Positions 25,080-35,151 of a stretch of DNA of 64,000 nt are shown piece by piece. The notes beneath the pieces were generated by a model. The model worked only from the letters and a program-made list of their open reading frames with translations. It ran no database searches and was not told the DNA's origin. A program made the translations under genes and the position numbers. Positions within the stretch are counted from its first letter, which is position 1. Each line of letters starts with the position of its first letter. Origin of the DNA: CAYUET01 sp964443875 (GTDB lineage Bacteria > Auribacterota > JAFGBW01); NCBI GenBank assembly GCA_964443875.1, contig CAYUET010000012.1:1-64000 (forward strand), written 5' to 3'.

Positions 25080-26618
25080 ATGCTTTCCTACTGCCGTTCC
25101 GCCTCGCTTTCGGGAATAGACGCCTATGAAGTTCAGATTGAATTTGATGTTGGGGGCGGATTACCGGCAATCATTATTGTGGGGCTTCCGGATGCAGCGG
25201 TAAAAGAATCCAAAGACAGGGTGCGTTCGGCCATCAATAATTCCGGGTTTGAATTTCCGGAAAAAAGAATCACTATCAACCTTGCTCCGGCAGACACTAA
25301 AAAAGAAGGCCCGGCCTTTGATCTTCCCATTGCCCTGGGGATACTTTCAGCCAATGAAGTTTTTCCCTCTTCGCTGATGGACCTCTATATCTTTATCGGT
25401 GAACTTTCCCTTGATGGAGGGGTTCGGCCTGTGAAAGGGATTCTTCCCATTGCAGCGGATATTCTGAAAAAGGGACACAAACACCTTATCCTTCCCAAAG
25501 AGAATGCCCTGGAAGCTGCGGTTGTGGAAGGGCTTCATGTCTATCCTGTTTCATCTCTTCCTGAATGTATTGCCTTTCTCAAGGGGGAACACAAGATCGA
25601 ACCCTGTAAAGTTAACATTGAAACTTTGTTTGAGGAACAGCTCCGTAATGATACGGTTGATTTTTATGATGTCAAAGGTCAGTACAAAGTTCGCAGGGCT
25701 ATAGAAATTGCGGTTGCAGGAGGTCATAATATTCTGATGATCGGCCCTCCGGGTTCTGGAAAAACCATGCTGGCCAAACGTATTCCCACTATTATTCCTC
25801 GGATGACGCTTGAAGAAAGCCTTGAGGTTTCAAAGATACATTCCGTGGTTTTCGGTCTTTCCAAGGAGAAAAACGGCATCATTGCCACCCGGCCATACAG
25901 AAGCCCTCATCACACGATTTCCAATTCTGCGCTGATTGGTGGGGGGGCAGATCCGAAACCCGGCGAGGTAAGTCTTTCCCATAATGGGGTGCTCTTTCTG
26001 GATGAGCTTCCTGAATTCAGGCGGGATGTTCTGGAGGTGCTTCGGGAACCCCTGGAAGAGGGTGTTGTAACCATAAGCCGGGCGGCGGGACGCCTGACCC
26101 TGCCTTCCAACTTTATGTTGGTTGCCGCGATGAATCCCTGTCCCTGCGGCTTTTTCGGAGACCCGAAAAAACAGTGCAAATGTTCGCCTCTGCAGATTCA
26201 GAAATATCGCTCCAAGATTTCCGGGCCTCTTCTGGACCGTATTGATCTTCATGTGGAAGTTCCGGCCGTTCAGTATGAGGAATTTAAATCCAAAGAATTG
26301 GGGGAAACCTCAGCACAGATCCGGGAAAGGGTGGAAAAAGCCCGGCAGATTCAGAGAACACGTTTCAGAGGGCTTAATATTTTTAACAATGCGGATATGG
26401 CGCACCGGCATCTGAAAAAATTCTGCGAGGTGGATGGGGATTCCGAGACGCTCCTTAAAAATGCCTTTGAGGAGCTGAATATTTCCGCCCGTGCTCATGA
26501 CCGCATCGTAAAGGTGTCGCGTACCATTGCGGATCTTTCCGGAGAAGAGCAGATCAAAGCCATTCATATTGCGGAAGCAATTAATCTGCGGGCTTTAGAT
26601 CGCACTTATGTGAGTTGA
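25080..26618 (+). CDS. comM: ComM/YifB-family Mg-chelatase-like AAA+ ATPase
   Basis: A 512-residue AAA+ protein of the ComM/YifB family. The N-terminal Lon-like domain begins [17 protein letters not shown] and holds [18 protein letters not shown]. The Walker A motif is [15 protein letters not shown], Walker B is [10 protein letters not shown], and a four-cysteine zinc site is seen in [17 protein letters not shown]. ComM drives branch migration during natural transformation in Vibrio and Haemophilus. The reading frame is open 83 codons further upstream to 24831, but that part does not resemble the family, and AAAGGA stands just before the ATG at 25080. Confidence 0.93.
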   Translation: MLSYCRSASLSGIDAYEVQIEFDVGGGLPAIIIVGLPDAAVKESKDRVRSAINNSGFEFPEKRITINLAPADTKKEGPAFDLPIALGILSANEVFPSSLMDLYIFIGELSLDGGVRPVKGILPIAADILKKGHKHLILPKENALEAAVVEGLHVYPVSSLPECIAFLKGEHKIEPCKVNIETLFEEQLRNDTVDFYDVKGQYKVRRAIEIAVAGGHNILMIGPPGSGKTMLAKRIPTIIPRMTLEESLEVSKIHSVVFGLSKEKNGIIATRPYRSPHHTISNSALIGGGADPKPGEVSLSHNGVLFLDELPEFRRDVLEVLREPLEEGVVTISRAAGRLTLPSNFMLVAAMNPCPCGFFGDPKKQCKCSPLQIQKYRSKISGPLLDRIDLHVEVPAVQYEEFKSKELGETSAQIRERVEKARQIQRTRFRGLNIFNNADMAHRHLKKFCEVDGDSETLLKNAFEELNISARAHDRIVKVSRTIADLSGEEQIKAIHIAEAINLRALDRTYVS

Positions 26619-26619
26619 T

Positions 26620-29355
26620 ATGGCACTTGTTTTCATCTTTGATCTTTCTCATACTCTGAAAAAACGTCAGTTTACCCTTCTTTTGAGCGAACGCCTGAGA
26701 AACGGTGATCGCTGGGTGCCTTCAGGGCCTAAGCGGGTTTATTATGCCCAGGATCTGGAAGCGCTCAAGAGCCAGGCCGCAGATCTTTCTCTTTTAAAAA
26801 AAGCCCTTCAAAGTGAACTGGATCTCCGTAAAAAAGAAGGACGTTTTTTTTCTACATCCGATGAGATGACTGTTTTGCGTATTCATCCGGACATCCTGCC
26901 TCTTTTTATCAAGGACTGTCAGAAAAAAGGGATACTCTGCTTTCCTGACGGGGAGAAAACAAATTTTGCTATTTCTATCCCAGTGAAACCAGTTTTAAAA
27001 TTTGAAAGAAAGAATCAGAACCGGATCGCCTCTCTTTGGATCGATTCCGTTCCTTATCCGCAGATTCAGCTTTTTATCCCGTCTCTTCCTGTGCTGGCCT
27101 ATGGAAACGGAAAAATGGCTGCCCTTCCTGAAAAAATCACCCTTTCTTTTCTGGAATCCATCCCCCAAAACAAGGAAATTTCTCAGACCGAGTATGATGC
27201 GTTGATGAACCGGCTGGCGGCTTTCAGGTCCTGCCTGACTATTGATGAACCTGAAGAAAAAAAGAAAATCTTTTTAAATTTTCCTCCCGGGAGCCCGGTA
27301 CTGGATATCCGTGAAAATTTTCAGTGCGCCATGCTTTTTGTGGATTATCCTCAGGGCATCCGCATCCGTGCCCTCGACAGCACTAATCCTGTTTTTTATT
27401 CTGAAAAAAATACAGAACTTCTCCGAAATATGGAGGAGGAAAAAACCTACTTCAATGTACTCAAAAAATCAGGGGCCGTTTTTCAGGGAACAGTCGAAAC
27501 TGAATGGTATTTGCCTTCCACCCGTCTTTATAAAATCCTGGAAGAGCTTGAGAATGAAGGCTGGCTTCTGGAGGTGAAGGGGAAATGGCTTCAGACCCGT
27601 GCAAGCATCCGCTTCAATGTGTCTGTGGATAAAAATGGCATCCGTGTAAGCGGCTATATTGAGAGTGCCAAAAAGAAAGCGGGCCTGGAAAGCGTGATGG
27701 ATTCTCTTACTAAAAATCTGAGTTACTGCGACGTAGACGGCGAAACCCTGTGCCTGATTCCCAGAGAGAGCATCACGGAACTTAAAGTTCTTCTTGAAAG
27801 AGGGGAAAGGGTGGGAGGGAATATTCTTTTTAAGGAAACCGAGTTCCCTGTGGTTTCCCGGTTTGTAAGCCGCAATCAGACTGCGGAAACAGATTCAGGA
27901 TTTAAGGCCCTGTGCCGTTTCGAAGAAGATTATGAGGGAATTCAGGCTGTTCCGGTTCCAAAAGAAATGGAGGAGATTTTAAGACCCTATCAAAAGCAGG
28001 GCTTTTACTGGCTTGCCTCTCTTCAGAAACATGAAACCTTTAATGGTTTTCTTGCCGATGATATGGGGCTTGGAAAAACCATACAGGTTCTGACTCTGCT
28101 GTTAAGTCTTTATGAAGACGAAACCCCGAACCCGCCGTCGCTTCTGGTTGTCCCTACAACGCTGATCTTCAACTGGGAGCTGGAGATTTCCAGGTTTGCA
28201 AATCGCCTGAAGTATAAGATTCATGCCGGAAAGGAAAGGGAAGAGACCCTTGATCCCGGGGGTTTTCATCTGGTTATCACCTCCTATGCCATTCTGAGAC
28301 GGGATGTTGAACTGTTTAAAGAAACCGGATGGAATTATCTGATCCTGGATGAGGCTCAGGCCGTTAAAAACCCGGAAGCCCAGATTACCCAGGCAGTGAA
28401 ATCCATTTCCTCCTTAAACCGGCTTTCCCTTTCAGGCACTCCGGTTGAAAATTCCCCCCTGGATTTATGGAGTCATTTTGATTTTTTGATGCCCGGATTT
28501 TTAGGTCCTTTAAAAGAGTTTTCCTCGCGTTTCAGTCAGGGAAACAAGGAACTGCTCAAGGAATTATCTTTGAGGACAAAGCCTTTTATTTTAAGGCGTC
28601 TGAAAAGTCAGGTCTGCACCGAACTTCCTCCCAAAACAGAAATCACCCTGTATTGCAAATGGAAAGAGGATCAAAGAGAAGCCTATGAGGCCGCTCTTGC
28701 TTCGGGTAAGAAAAAACTGAAACAGATTCAAAGTGATGAAGGGGTTAAAAATAAAACCTTTCATATTCTGGAAGTCATTTTACGTTTAAGACAGATTGCC
28801 TGTCATCCGGCCCTGGCCTGTGCGCCCAGAGACGTCCCCTGGCAGAGCGGAAAGCTTGATCAGATTCTTTACACCGCAGATGAAATTCTTTCCGAAGGAC
28901 ATAAGATTCTTATATTTTCACAGTTTGCCGGGCATTTGAAGCAGGTGAGGAAGGCTTTTCATGAGAAGGGATTTGTAACCTACTATCTTGACGGAGAGAC
29001 CAGAGACCGGGGCGATGTTGTCAAAGCGTTTACAGGGGAAGAACGGGCCTGTGCATTTTTTCTTACACTTAAAGCCGGCGGGTTCGGACTTAATCTGACA
29101 GAGGCCAGTTATGTTTTTCTTCTGGATCCCTGGTGGAACCCCTTCGTGGAGAGTCAGGCCATAGACCGCTCCTACCGTATCGGACAGACTCAGCCTGTAA
29201 CCGTCTACCGTTTTATTACCCGCAGTTCCATTGAAGAAAAGGTGATGAAGCTTCAGGAAAGCAAAAAGGCTGTGGAAAAAATTCTGATCCAGGAAGCCGA
29301 TATGGATTCTGTCCCTCTGACCGAGGAAATGCTGGAGAATTTGCTGGGGGATTAG
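26620..29355 (+). CDS. SNF2-family DEAD/DEAH-type helicase
   Basis: A 911-residue Swi2/Snf2 ATPase. The N-terminal 450 residues form a poorly conserved domain without a clear SWIM zinc motif. The ATPase begins with FLADDMGLGKTIQVLTLLLS (motif I), then the DEAQ motif II in YLILDEAQAVKNPEAQ, SLSGTPVENS (motif III) and, near the C-terminus, QAIDRSYRIGQTQPV (motif VI). Bacterial HepA-like members remodel protein-DNA complexes or act with transcription and repair. It begins one base after the comM stop codon, which suggests co-transcription. Confidence 0.92.
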   Translation: MALVFIFDLSHTLKKRQFTLLLSERLRNGDRWVPSGPKRVYYAQDLEALKSQAADLSLLKKALQSELDLRKKEGRFFSTSDEMTVLRIHPDILPLFIKDCQKKGILCFPDGEKTNFAISIPVKPVLKFERKNQNRIASLWIDSVPYPQIQLFIPSLPVLAYGNGKMAALPEKITLSFLESIPQNKEISQTEYDALMNRLAAFRSCLTIDEPEEKKKIFLNFPPGSPVLDIRENFQCAMLFVDYPQGIRIRALDSTNPVFYSEKNTELLRNMEEEKTYFNVLKKSGAVFQGTVETEWYLPSTRLYKILEELENEGWLLEVKGKWLQTRASIRFNVSVDKNGIRVSGYIESAKKKAGLESVMDSLTKNLSYCDVDGETLCLIPRESITELKVLLERGERVGGNILFKETEFPVVSRFVSRNQTAETDSGFKALCRFEEDYEGIQAVPVPKEMEEILRPYQKQGFYWLASLQKHETFNGFLADDMGLGKTIQVLTLLLSLYEDETPNPPSLLVVPTTLIFNWELEISRFANRLKYKIHAGKEREETLDPGGFHLVITSYAILRRDVELFKETGWNYLILDEAQAVKNPEAQITQAVKSISSLNRLSLSGTPVENSPLDLWSHFDFLMPGFLGPLKEFSSRFSQGNKELLKELSLRTKPFILRRLKSQVCTELPPKTEITLYCKWKEDQREAYEAALASGKKKLKQIQSDEGVKNKTFHILEVILRLRQIACHPALACAPRDVPWQSGKLDQILYTADEILSEGHKILIFSQFAGHLKQVRKAFHEKGFVTYYLDGETRDRGDVVKAFTGEERACAFFLTLKAGGFGLNLTEASYVFLLDPWWNPFVESQAIDRSYRIGQTQPVTVYRFITRSSIEEKVMKLQESKKAVEKILIQEADMDSVPLTEEMLENLLGD

Positions 29356-29411
29356 CCTGAATTTTGATGATACTTTAAATATTCAGGATACAAGGCTTGT
29401 TATCTGTGTAA

Positions 29412-29437
29412 GCTTGTTTTGACTGCGTCAAACAGGC
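29412..29437 (+). terminator. Hairpin downstream of the SNF2 gene
   Basis: TTTGAC-TGC-GTCAAA forms a perfect 6-bp stem, extended by GCTTG/CAGGC with one bulged T, about 57 bases after the SNF2 stop. A weak T-run follows (ACTTTTC). It is a plausible terminator between the plus-strand pair and the convergent membrane gene. Confidence 0.4.
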
Positions 29438-29524
29438 ATTACTTTTCGAATATTTGAGGTTTATGAGCAAAATTCGGGCAAAATATTTTTAAGTCCTGTG
29501 CGGGTTAAAAAATTTAATGTTTTT

Positions 29525-30130
29525 TCAGTAGTTATATTGTTTCGGCTGTGAAAGAAATACAGTCAGAAAAAAAAGATACCAGAGAAGTTCAAATCCTTCC
29601 GGAAAAGTATCGCTGACAATAAAACTTGACTGATGGATGGCAAAGAGGAGGAATGTTAGAATTCCTTTTTCAGTATTACAGGAGGGGATCCAACGGGAAA
29701 TCAGTCTTTTTATAATGTTTCTGTCATTTAAAAAAGAAATAACTGCCCAATATAGAAGAAATTCGTTCATCCAGGCTTCCATGGTTCCATCATGAATATT
29801 ATGCAGATTTATTTCTCTGGAATCATTGTATTGTAGAAAAAAATCAGAGGGAGTAAATCCCAGCAGTCTTTGACCATAACTTGTTTCTTCCAAAATAAGG
29901 AAGAGGCATCCAAATCCGGCAAGTATTGAAAATAAACGGTATCTGAACCAGGACATTTTTCTGATATTCATAAAACTTACAAAACAGCAGCACGATAAAA
30001 AAAATACCTGGAGATTTTCAATGAGGTGATCTTCTAAAAAGAAGTCAGGAAACCAGACATAGAGGTATAGTAGCAGATCTGATGCCCCCAAAAATAATAG
30101 TGTCAGATATGGAAAAGATTTAAGGTTCAT
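29525..30130 (-). CDS. Hypothetical polytopic membrane protein with EETSYGQ motif
   Basis: A 201-residue protein with about five hydrophobic spans (near 8-27, 39-53, 66-82, 120-135 and 160-195). Between spans is the stretch EETSYGQRLLGF, followed by INLHNIHDG; similar 'EE-S-GQR...NLHN' segments occur in scattered uncharacterised bacterial membrane proteins. The Glu pair and His residues could form an active or ligand site. It stands alone, convergent with the SNF2 gene and divergent from the epimerase. No function can be given. Confidence 0.7.
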   Translation of the reverse strand: MNLKSFPYLTLLFLGASDLLLYLYVWFPDFFLEDHLIENLQVFFLSCCCFVSFMNIRKMSWFRYRLFSILAGFGCLFLILEETSYGQRLLGFTPSDFFLQYNDSREINLHNIHDGTMEAWMNEFLLYWAVISFLNDRNIIKRLISRWIPSCNTEKGILTFLLFAIHQSSFIVSDTFPEGFELLWYLFFLTVFLSQPKQYNY

Positions 30131-30287
30131 ACAAAATATACATTATTTTAAGTTTTGATTTGTTTAAAGGTTATTTTTTACATAAATACAACTATTAACA
30201 AAATGTCTGTTTCCAATGGTCTTTTTAATTGTTTTCTGATATCAATGAATCAGGAAAAGAAAATATTTATTCACAAGGAGATTTCTC

Positions 30288-31244
30288 ATGAGAATACTTG
30301 TTGCCGGCGGGGCGGGTTTTGTTGGTTCAGCACTGATTCCAAAGCTTCTGGACAGGGGGTATGCTGTTGATGTGATTGACCTTTTCTGGTTCGGAAATAA
30401 CCTGCCTAAAGAGGTGCGTGTTCTCACGAAGGATATTTTTCATGTCACTGAGGAAGATCTTTCCGGATATCAGCAGGTTGTTTTTCTGGCAGGGCTTTCC
30501 AATGATCCCATGGCAGAATTTTCTCCTGCTAAAAATTTTATCTACAACGCCGCCATGCCTGCCTATCTTGCCTATATTGCTAAAAAAGCCGGGATCCGTC
30601 GTTTTATCTACGCGGGTTCCTGTTCCGTTTACGGTTATACCGAAAATAAGCTTTACGATGAGGAGGCCCCTGCTGTTTCCAATTATCCCTACGGCATCTC
30701 AAAACTCCAGGGGGAGCGTGCGGTAATGCAGATGGTGGATTCCCAGTTTTCCGTGATCTGTCTGCGCAAGGGAACTGTTTGCGGCTACAGTCCGAGAATG
30801 AGGCTGGATCTGGTTGTGAATACCATGTTTAAAACAGCCTTTTCTGAAAAAGTGATCCGGGTCAATAACCCCTCCATCTGGCGTCCGGTTTTAAGCATGC
30901 AGGATGCGGTCAGTGCCTACACCCGTGCCATTGAAAGCCATGAGAATATTTCCGGAATTTTCAATGTTTCCTCGGGTAATTTTACAGTCGGGGAAATGGC
31001 GGATATTGTAAAGACCGTAATGGAAGAGGAAATGAAAATTTCCGTTCACCTGGAGATCAAGCACAACAAAGATCTTCGGAATTACAAGGTAAGTATTGAA
31101 CGGGCAAAAAATATTTTAAGCTTTAAACCCAGGAATGAAATTGAAGACATTGTCCGCGACCTGATCCAGAACCATGAGAAATTCAGGGATTTCGAAAATA
31201 AAAAATATTATAATATCCAGGTTTTTAAGGAATTACAGCCCTGA
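30288..31244 (+). CDS. NAD-dependent epimerase/dehydratase (extended SDR)
   Basis: A 318-residue extended short-chain dehydrogenase. The nucleotide-binding GGAGFVGS is at residues 7-14 and VIDL marks the end of the second strand. The catalytic pair is in YPYGISK (Tyr and Lys of YxxxK), with Ser of AGSCSVYG upstream. Such enzymes modify nucleotide sugars, for example at C4. The substrate is not clear. A strong AAGGAG lies nine bases ahead of the ATG. The gene is convergent with recD2, and the two stop codons nearly touch. Confidence 0.88.
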   Translation: MRILVAGGAGFVGSALIPKLLDRGYAVDVIDLFWFGNNLPKEVRVLTKDIFHVTEEDLSGYQQVVFLAGLSNDPMAEFSPAKNFIYNAAMPAYLAYIAKKAGIRRFIYAGSCSVYGYTENKLYDEEAPAVSNYPYGISKLQGERAVMQMVDSQFSVICLRKGTVCGYSPRMRLDLVVNTMFKTAFSEKVIRVNNPSIWRPVLSMQDAVSAYTRAIESHENISGIFNVSSGNFTVGEMADIVKTVMEEEMKISVHLEIKHNKDLRNYKVSIERAKNILSFKPRNEIEDIVRDLIQNHEKFRDFENKKYYNIQVFKELQP

Positions 31245-31246
31245 AT

Positions 31247-33469
31247 TTAAGCAGAAGTCTTTTCCTTAAGGACGGCGAGCTTGCTTTCAAGATCTGAATA
31301 ACGGTTTTGAATCTGGCTGTTTTTCACAGCAATATAAAGCGCTTTTTTGGTGCCGATCAGAACCACCAGTTTTTTTCCACGGGTGACGGCTGTGTAAAGC
31401 AGATTTCTCTGAAGCATGGTGTAATGATGTGTTGTAATGGGGATTACCACAGCCCCGTATTCTGAACCCTGTGATTTATGGATGGTGATGGCATAGGATA
31501 GAAGTATGTCATCCATTTCCGCATAACTGTATTCGACGATTCTCTGTTCAAAACGGATGAAGACAATCTGATTTTCATCGTCGATGCTTTCGATAAAACC
31601 CATGTCCCCATTGAAAATGTCCTTCTCATAATTATTGGAGGTCTGCATGACTTTATCGCCCACAGCAATATTCAGATGCCTTCGTACCTGAATTTTAGGA
31701 TTGGGATTAAGTCTTTTCTGCAGGAGGAGATTAAGATTGGTAACGCCCATATCTGTTTTGTGCATGGGGGTTAATACCTGGACGTCTTTGGTGGGATTAA
31801 ACCCGAATCCCTGGGGTATTCTTTCACACACAACTTCCTCAAGGGTAGCGACAATAGAAGCAGGATCTTCTTTTTCAATAAAGAAAAAATTACCTTCCCT
31901 GGCATTGTTGAGATCAAGATTTTCTCCGCGGTTGATGCGGTGTGCATTCAGGATGATTTCTGAACCTTCGGCCTGCCTGAAAATGGTATCCAGGCAAATG
32001 AAGGGAACGGCATTGGAATGAATCACATCTGTCAGGACTTTCCCGGGGCCTACAGAAGGCAGCTGATCCCTGTCGCCGATCAGAATGAAGACGGCCTGAG
32101 GGGGAATGGCTTCCATGAGATGATACATTAATAGAATGTCGATCATGGAGGCTTCGTCGATAATAACGGCCTCAGTTTCAAGAGGGTTTCCGTCGTTGCG
32201 GTTAAAAACGTTGAATTTGGGATTGTATTCCAGAAGGCGGTGGATGGTTTTTGCCTCACAGCCTGTGGATTCGGCAAGACGTTTGGAAGCACGGCCTGTG
32301 GGGGCTGCCAGAAGAAAAGTAAAATGATGATTTTTAAAGATATCCACTAAAGTTCGGATAATCGTGGTTTTACCTGTTCCGGGGCCTCCGGTTATAACCA
32401 GTGTTTTTTGTGAAAGACCGAGAGCCAGTGCCTGTTTCTGGGCCGGAGAAAACTGCATTCCGATACGTTCCTCTTCCATTAAGATCTCTTTTTCAGGATC
32501 AGGAATGGCAAAGGGGCTCTTCGCGTTCATGAGCCTTTCATAATGGCTTACCACTCCCTCTTCGGCTTTAAGGAGCTGGGTAGGGTAAACGGCATCTTGA
32601 TGGTGTGATGTTTTTCTCTGAATCAGGCTTCCTTTGGCTAAAAGCCTGGCTATTCCCTCTTTTAAGAGCTCTTCGGAACACTTCAAAAAAAGAAGAGCTG
32701 TTTTTTTCAGATCCTCCATGGGGATATACACATGCCCTTCCTCAGTCATTTTCCCAATGGCATGAAGAATTCCGGCCTCAATACGCATGGGCGAATCTTC
32801 AGGAATACCCATGGCCTGTGAAATTTTGTCTGCGGAAATAAATCCGATTCCGCTGACTTCTGTGGCGAGTCGGTAAGGATTGCTTTTGACGACATCAATG
32901 GAAGTAAATCCATACTGTTTGAAAATTTTAGAGGCATAGGCTGCACTGATATCATAGCTTTGCAGAAACATCATGATATCTCTGACCGCATAGTGTTCCT
33001 TCCAGCCTGCCACCAATTTTACAATCCGTTTTTCCCCGAGCCCTCTGACTTCATTCAGACGCTCCGGGTGTTCCGAAATGATTTTAAGCGTGTCCTGGCC
33101 AAAGGTGGAAACAATACGTTCTGCATATCCTTTTCCGATTCCATGAATAAGACCTGAGGAGAGAAAATTAATCAGTCCTTTTTCTGTAGAGGGATAAATA
33201 ATGCGGAATTTTTTGACCTTGAATTGTTCCCCGAACCGGGGGTCTTCCATCCATTCGCCTGTAAACTGAAAGTTTTCTCCGGGCTGGAGACCGCCCAGGT
33301 AGCCTACGGCCACAGAACTCTTATTTGACATTTCCGGAAGAAAACGGACTACGGTATAATCATTTTCTTCGTTCAGAAAGATGATGCGCTCAATCGTCCC
33401 GTTGATAACCGTTTCTGTCTCAGCGTCTGTTGTTGAGGGAGGGGGAGTCTTCTTGCCGTGGCCTTTCAA
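31247..33469 (-). CDS. recD2: RecD2-type ATP-dependent DNA helicase
   Basis: A 740-residue superfamily 1B 5'-3' helicase of the RecD2 (RecD/TraA) group that works without RecBC. An N-terminal OB-like domain (NGTIERIIFLNEENDYTVVRF) is typical of RecD2, followed by helix-hairpin-helix elements (RGLGEKRIVKLV). Walker A is TGGPGTGKTTIIRT, motif II is VIIDEASMID, and motif VI is AITIHKSQGSEY. It starts 9 bases after the mtnP stop and probably shares its transcript. Confidence 0.94.
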   Translation of the reverse strand: MKGHGKKTPPPSTTDAETETVINGTIERIIFLNEENDYTVVRFLPEMSNKSSVAVGYLGGLQPGENFQFTGEWMEDPRFGEQFKVKKFRIIYPSTEKGLINFLSSGLIHGIGKGYAERIVSTFGQDTLKIISEHPERLNEVRGLGEKRIVKLVAGWKEHYAVRDIMMFLQSYDISAAYASKIFKQYGFTSIDVVKSNPYRLATEVSGIGFISADKISQAMGIPEDSPMRIEAGILHAIGKMTEEGHVYIPMEDLKKTALLFLKCSEELLKEGIARLLAKGSLIQRKTSHHQDAVYPTQLLKAEEGVVSHYERLMNAKSPFAIPDPEKEILMEEERIGMQFSPAQKQALALGLSQKTLVITGGPGTGKTTIIRTLVDIFKNHHFTFLLAAPTGRASKRLAESTGCEAKTIHRLLEYNPKFNVFNRNDGNPLETEAVIIDEASMIDILLMYHLMEAIPPQAVFILIGDRDQLPSVGPGKVLTDVIHSNAVPFICLDTIFRQAEGSEIILNAHRINRGENLDLNNAREGNFFFIEKEDPASIVATLEEVVCERIPQGFGFNPTKDVQVLTPMHKTDMGVTNLNLLLQKRLNPNPKIQVRRHLNIAVGDKVMQTSNNYEKDIFNGDMGFIESIDDENQIVFIRFEQRIVEYSYAEMDDILLSYAITIHKSQGSEYGAVVIPITTHHYTMLQRNLLYTAVTRGKKLVVLIGTKKALYIAVKNSQIQNRYSDLESKLAVLKEKTSA

Positions 33470-33478
33470 TTCAGTTCC

Positions 33479-34345
33479 TTAATCCCCTTGTAAATATTTT
33501 TTCAAAAGCTCAAAGAGCCTGATTTTGGGTTCGCCTGTAAGTGTCCTGGGGTCAGTGATCATGGCGGTTTTAAGTGTTTCCTGGCAAGTACAGGATTCCA
33601 TGTCGTGATCCAGATCTTTAAGCACAGCGGCAATGATTTTTTTGGCATTGTCCGCGTTATCTTTGAGAACTTTAATGATCATATCCGTCGTGACATGGGC
33701 CTCATCTTCTTTCCAGCAGTCATAGTCTGTTACAAACGCAAGGGTGGTGTAGCAGATTTCAGCTTCACGGGCAAGTCTTGCTTCGGAGAGATTCGTCATG
33801 CCGATTACATCAAAGCCCAGGCTTCGGTAGTAATTTGATTCCGCACGTGTGGAAAATTGGGGCCCTTCCATATTGACATAGGTTCCTTTGGCATGGAAAG
33901 TGCCGGGCAGGGACTGGGCTGATTTGAGAATGGTTTTCCGCATGGCAGGGCAAACCGGGTCCCCGAAGGCGGCATGGGCCACAAAACCTTTTCCGAAGAA
34001 GGTCTGGGGTCTTTTGTTCGTGCGGTCAAAAAACTGATCAATAATCACAACATCCCGGGGCTTCAGATTTTCCCGGAGAGACCCTACCGCACTCACGGAG
34101 ATGATTTTTCCAACCCCCAGTTTTTTCATGCCGAAAATATTAGCTCTGTAGTTGATTTCCGAGGGAAGAAACTGATGATGTCTTCCGTGTCTCGGCAGAA
34201 AAACAACTTCTTTGCCGCTGATTTCGCCAAGAGCAAATTCATCTGAGGGGATCCCGAAAGGGGTGTCTATAGGGATATATTGAATAGATCCTTCAAAAAG
34301 AGAGTATAGTCCGCTTCCTCCGATTACGCCGATTCTTGAGCTCAT
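33479..34345 (-). CDS. mtnP: S-methyl-5'-thioadenosine phosphorylase
   Basis: A 288-residue purine nucleoside phosphorylase-family enzyme of the MTA type. The N-terminal IGVIGGSGLY and FLPRHGRHH are phosphate- and base-site elements. MTNLSEARLAREAEICY and VTDYDCW near residues 180-205 are the marks that separate MTA phosphorylase from guanosine-type enzymes. It splits methylthioadenosine, a by-product of polyamine synthesis, to adenine and methylthioribose-1-phosphate. No other methionine-salvage gene is in the window. Confidence 0.93.
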   Translation of the reverse strand: MSSRIGVIGGSGLYSLFEGSIQYIPIDTPFGIPSDEFALGEISGKEVVFLPRHGRHHQFLPSEINYRANIFGMKKLGVGKIISVSAVGSLRENLKPRDVVIIDQFFDRTNKRPQTFFGKGFVAHAAFGDPVCPAMRKTILKSAQSLPGTFHAKGTYVNMEGPQFSTRAESNYYRSLGFDVIGMTNLSEARLAREAEICYTTLAFVTDYDCWKEDEAHVTTDMIIKVLKDNADNAKKIIAAVLKDLDHDMESCTCQETLKTAMITDPRTLTGEPKIRLFELLKKYLQGD

Positions 34346-34462
34346 AGTATCCTCGCTTTTTTAGGTGAGAGGGTTATTTTGATCTATTGGTGATATAGTG
34401 AATTTTTGGCATCAAGAAAAGCAATATTTATATTTTTGAAAAGGGTTGAACTGGTTTTAATT

Positions 34463-35146
34463 CTATTTTTCCATGCGATAAATGGAAAAACATCCCCCGT
34501 ATTGGCCGAGTTGTTTAATGTTTTTAAAAGCACTCTGATGAATCAGGGTTCTGAAAAGTCCGTGGAGGTTTTCCCCTATTTCCGGCTGCCTGAAAAATGA
34601 TTCAGCCATTCCCCCGTAGATTTTTCCGAAAAGGTTATAGGGAATATCCATGTCGCAGAGAACAAATACCCCGGAAGGCTTGAGAATCCTCCATATTTCA
34701 TTTAAAGTTTTCGCTTTATCCTCGCTGTTCTGATGGTGAAAGAAAAAGGTGCTGACTGCTTTTTCAAAGGTTTCATCTTTGTAGGGGAGAGCTTCTGCAA
34801 GACCGATATCGAAACGGCAGGGATTGTTTTTTATTTTTGTTCTCGCCTTTTCAATCATGGAAGGTGCAGCATCAATACCTATGACTCCGCCTTTATCAAT
34901 CGCACAAAAAGAGACTGCTTTAAGTGAGGCCTCCCCGGTTGCGCATCCTATGTCTAAAATGAGGTCTTCGGGTTGAATAGCGAGAAGTTCTACACTTTTT
35001 TGATTTAAACGACGTTCCAATCCCAGGGTCATGGCGTTACTAAGCCAGTCATAAACAGGAGCCGCATAATGAAGTGTTCTTCCGCGGGTTTGAGGAGGGT
35101 TTTTGGGGTCTGGGACAGGGGGGATGGAGTGGAGTATGCTGTTCAA
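34463..35146 (-). CDS. UbiE/MenG-like SAM-dependent methyltransferase
   Basis: A 227-residue class I methyltransferase. The N-terminal HYAAPVYDWLSNAMTLGLE is like that of UbiE/MenG quinone methylases. The SAM-binding motif I is LDIGCATGEAS, and the post motifs include EALPYKDETFEKAVS and RILKPSGVFVLCD. The upstream gene, 5 bases away, encodes a class 1 isoprenoid enzyme, so the substrate may be a prenylated or isoprenoid compound. Direct assignment to menaquinone synthesis is not secure. Confidence 0.82.
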   Translation of the reverse strand: MNSILHSIPPVPDPKNPPQTRGRTLHYAAPVYDWLSNAMTLGLERRLNQKSVELLAIQPEDLILDIGCATGEASLKAVSFCAIDKGGVIGIDAAPSMIEKARTKIKNNPCRFDIGLAEALPYKDETFEKAVSTFFFHHQNSEDKAKTLNEIWRILKPSGVFVLCDMDIPYNLFGKIYGGMAESFFRQPEIGENLHGLFRTLIHQSAFKNIKQLGQYGGCFSIYRMEK

Positions 35147-35151
35147 GTTTT

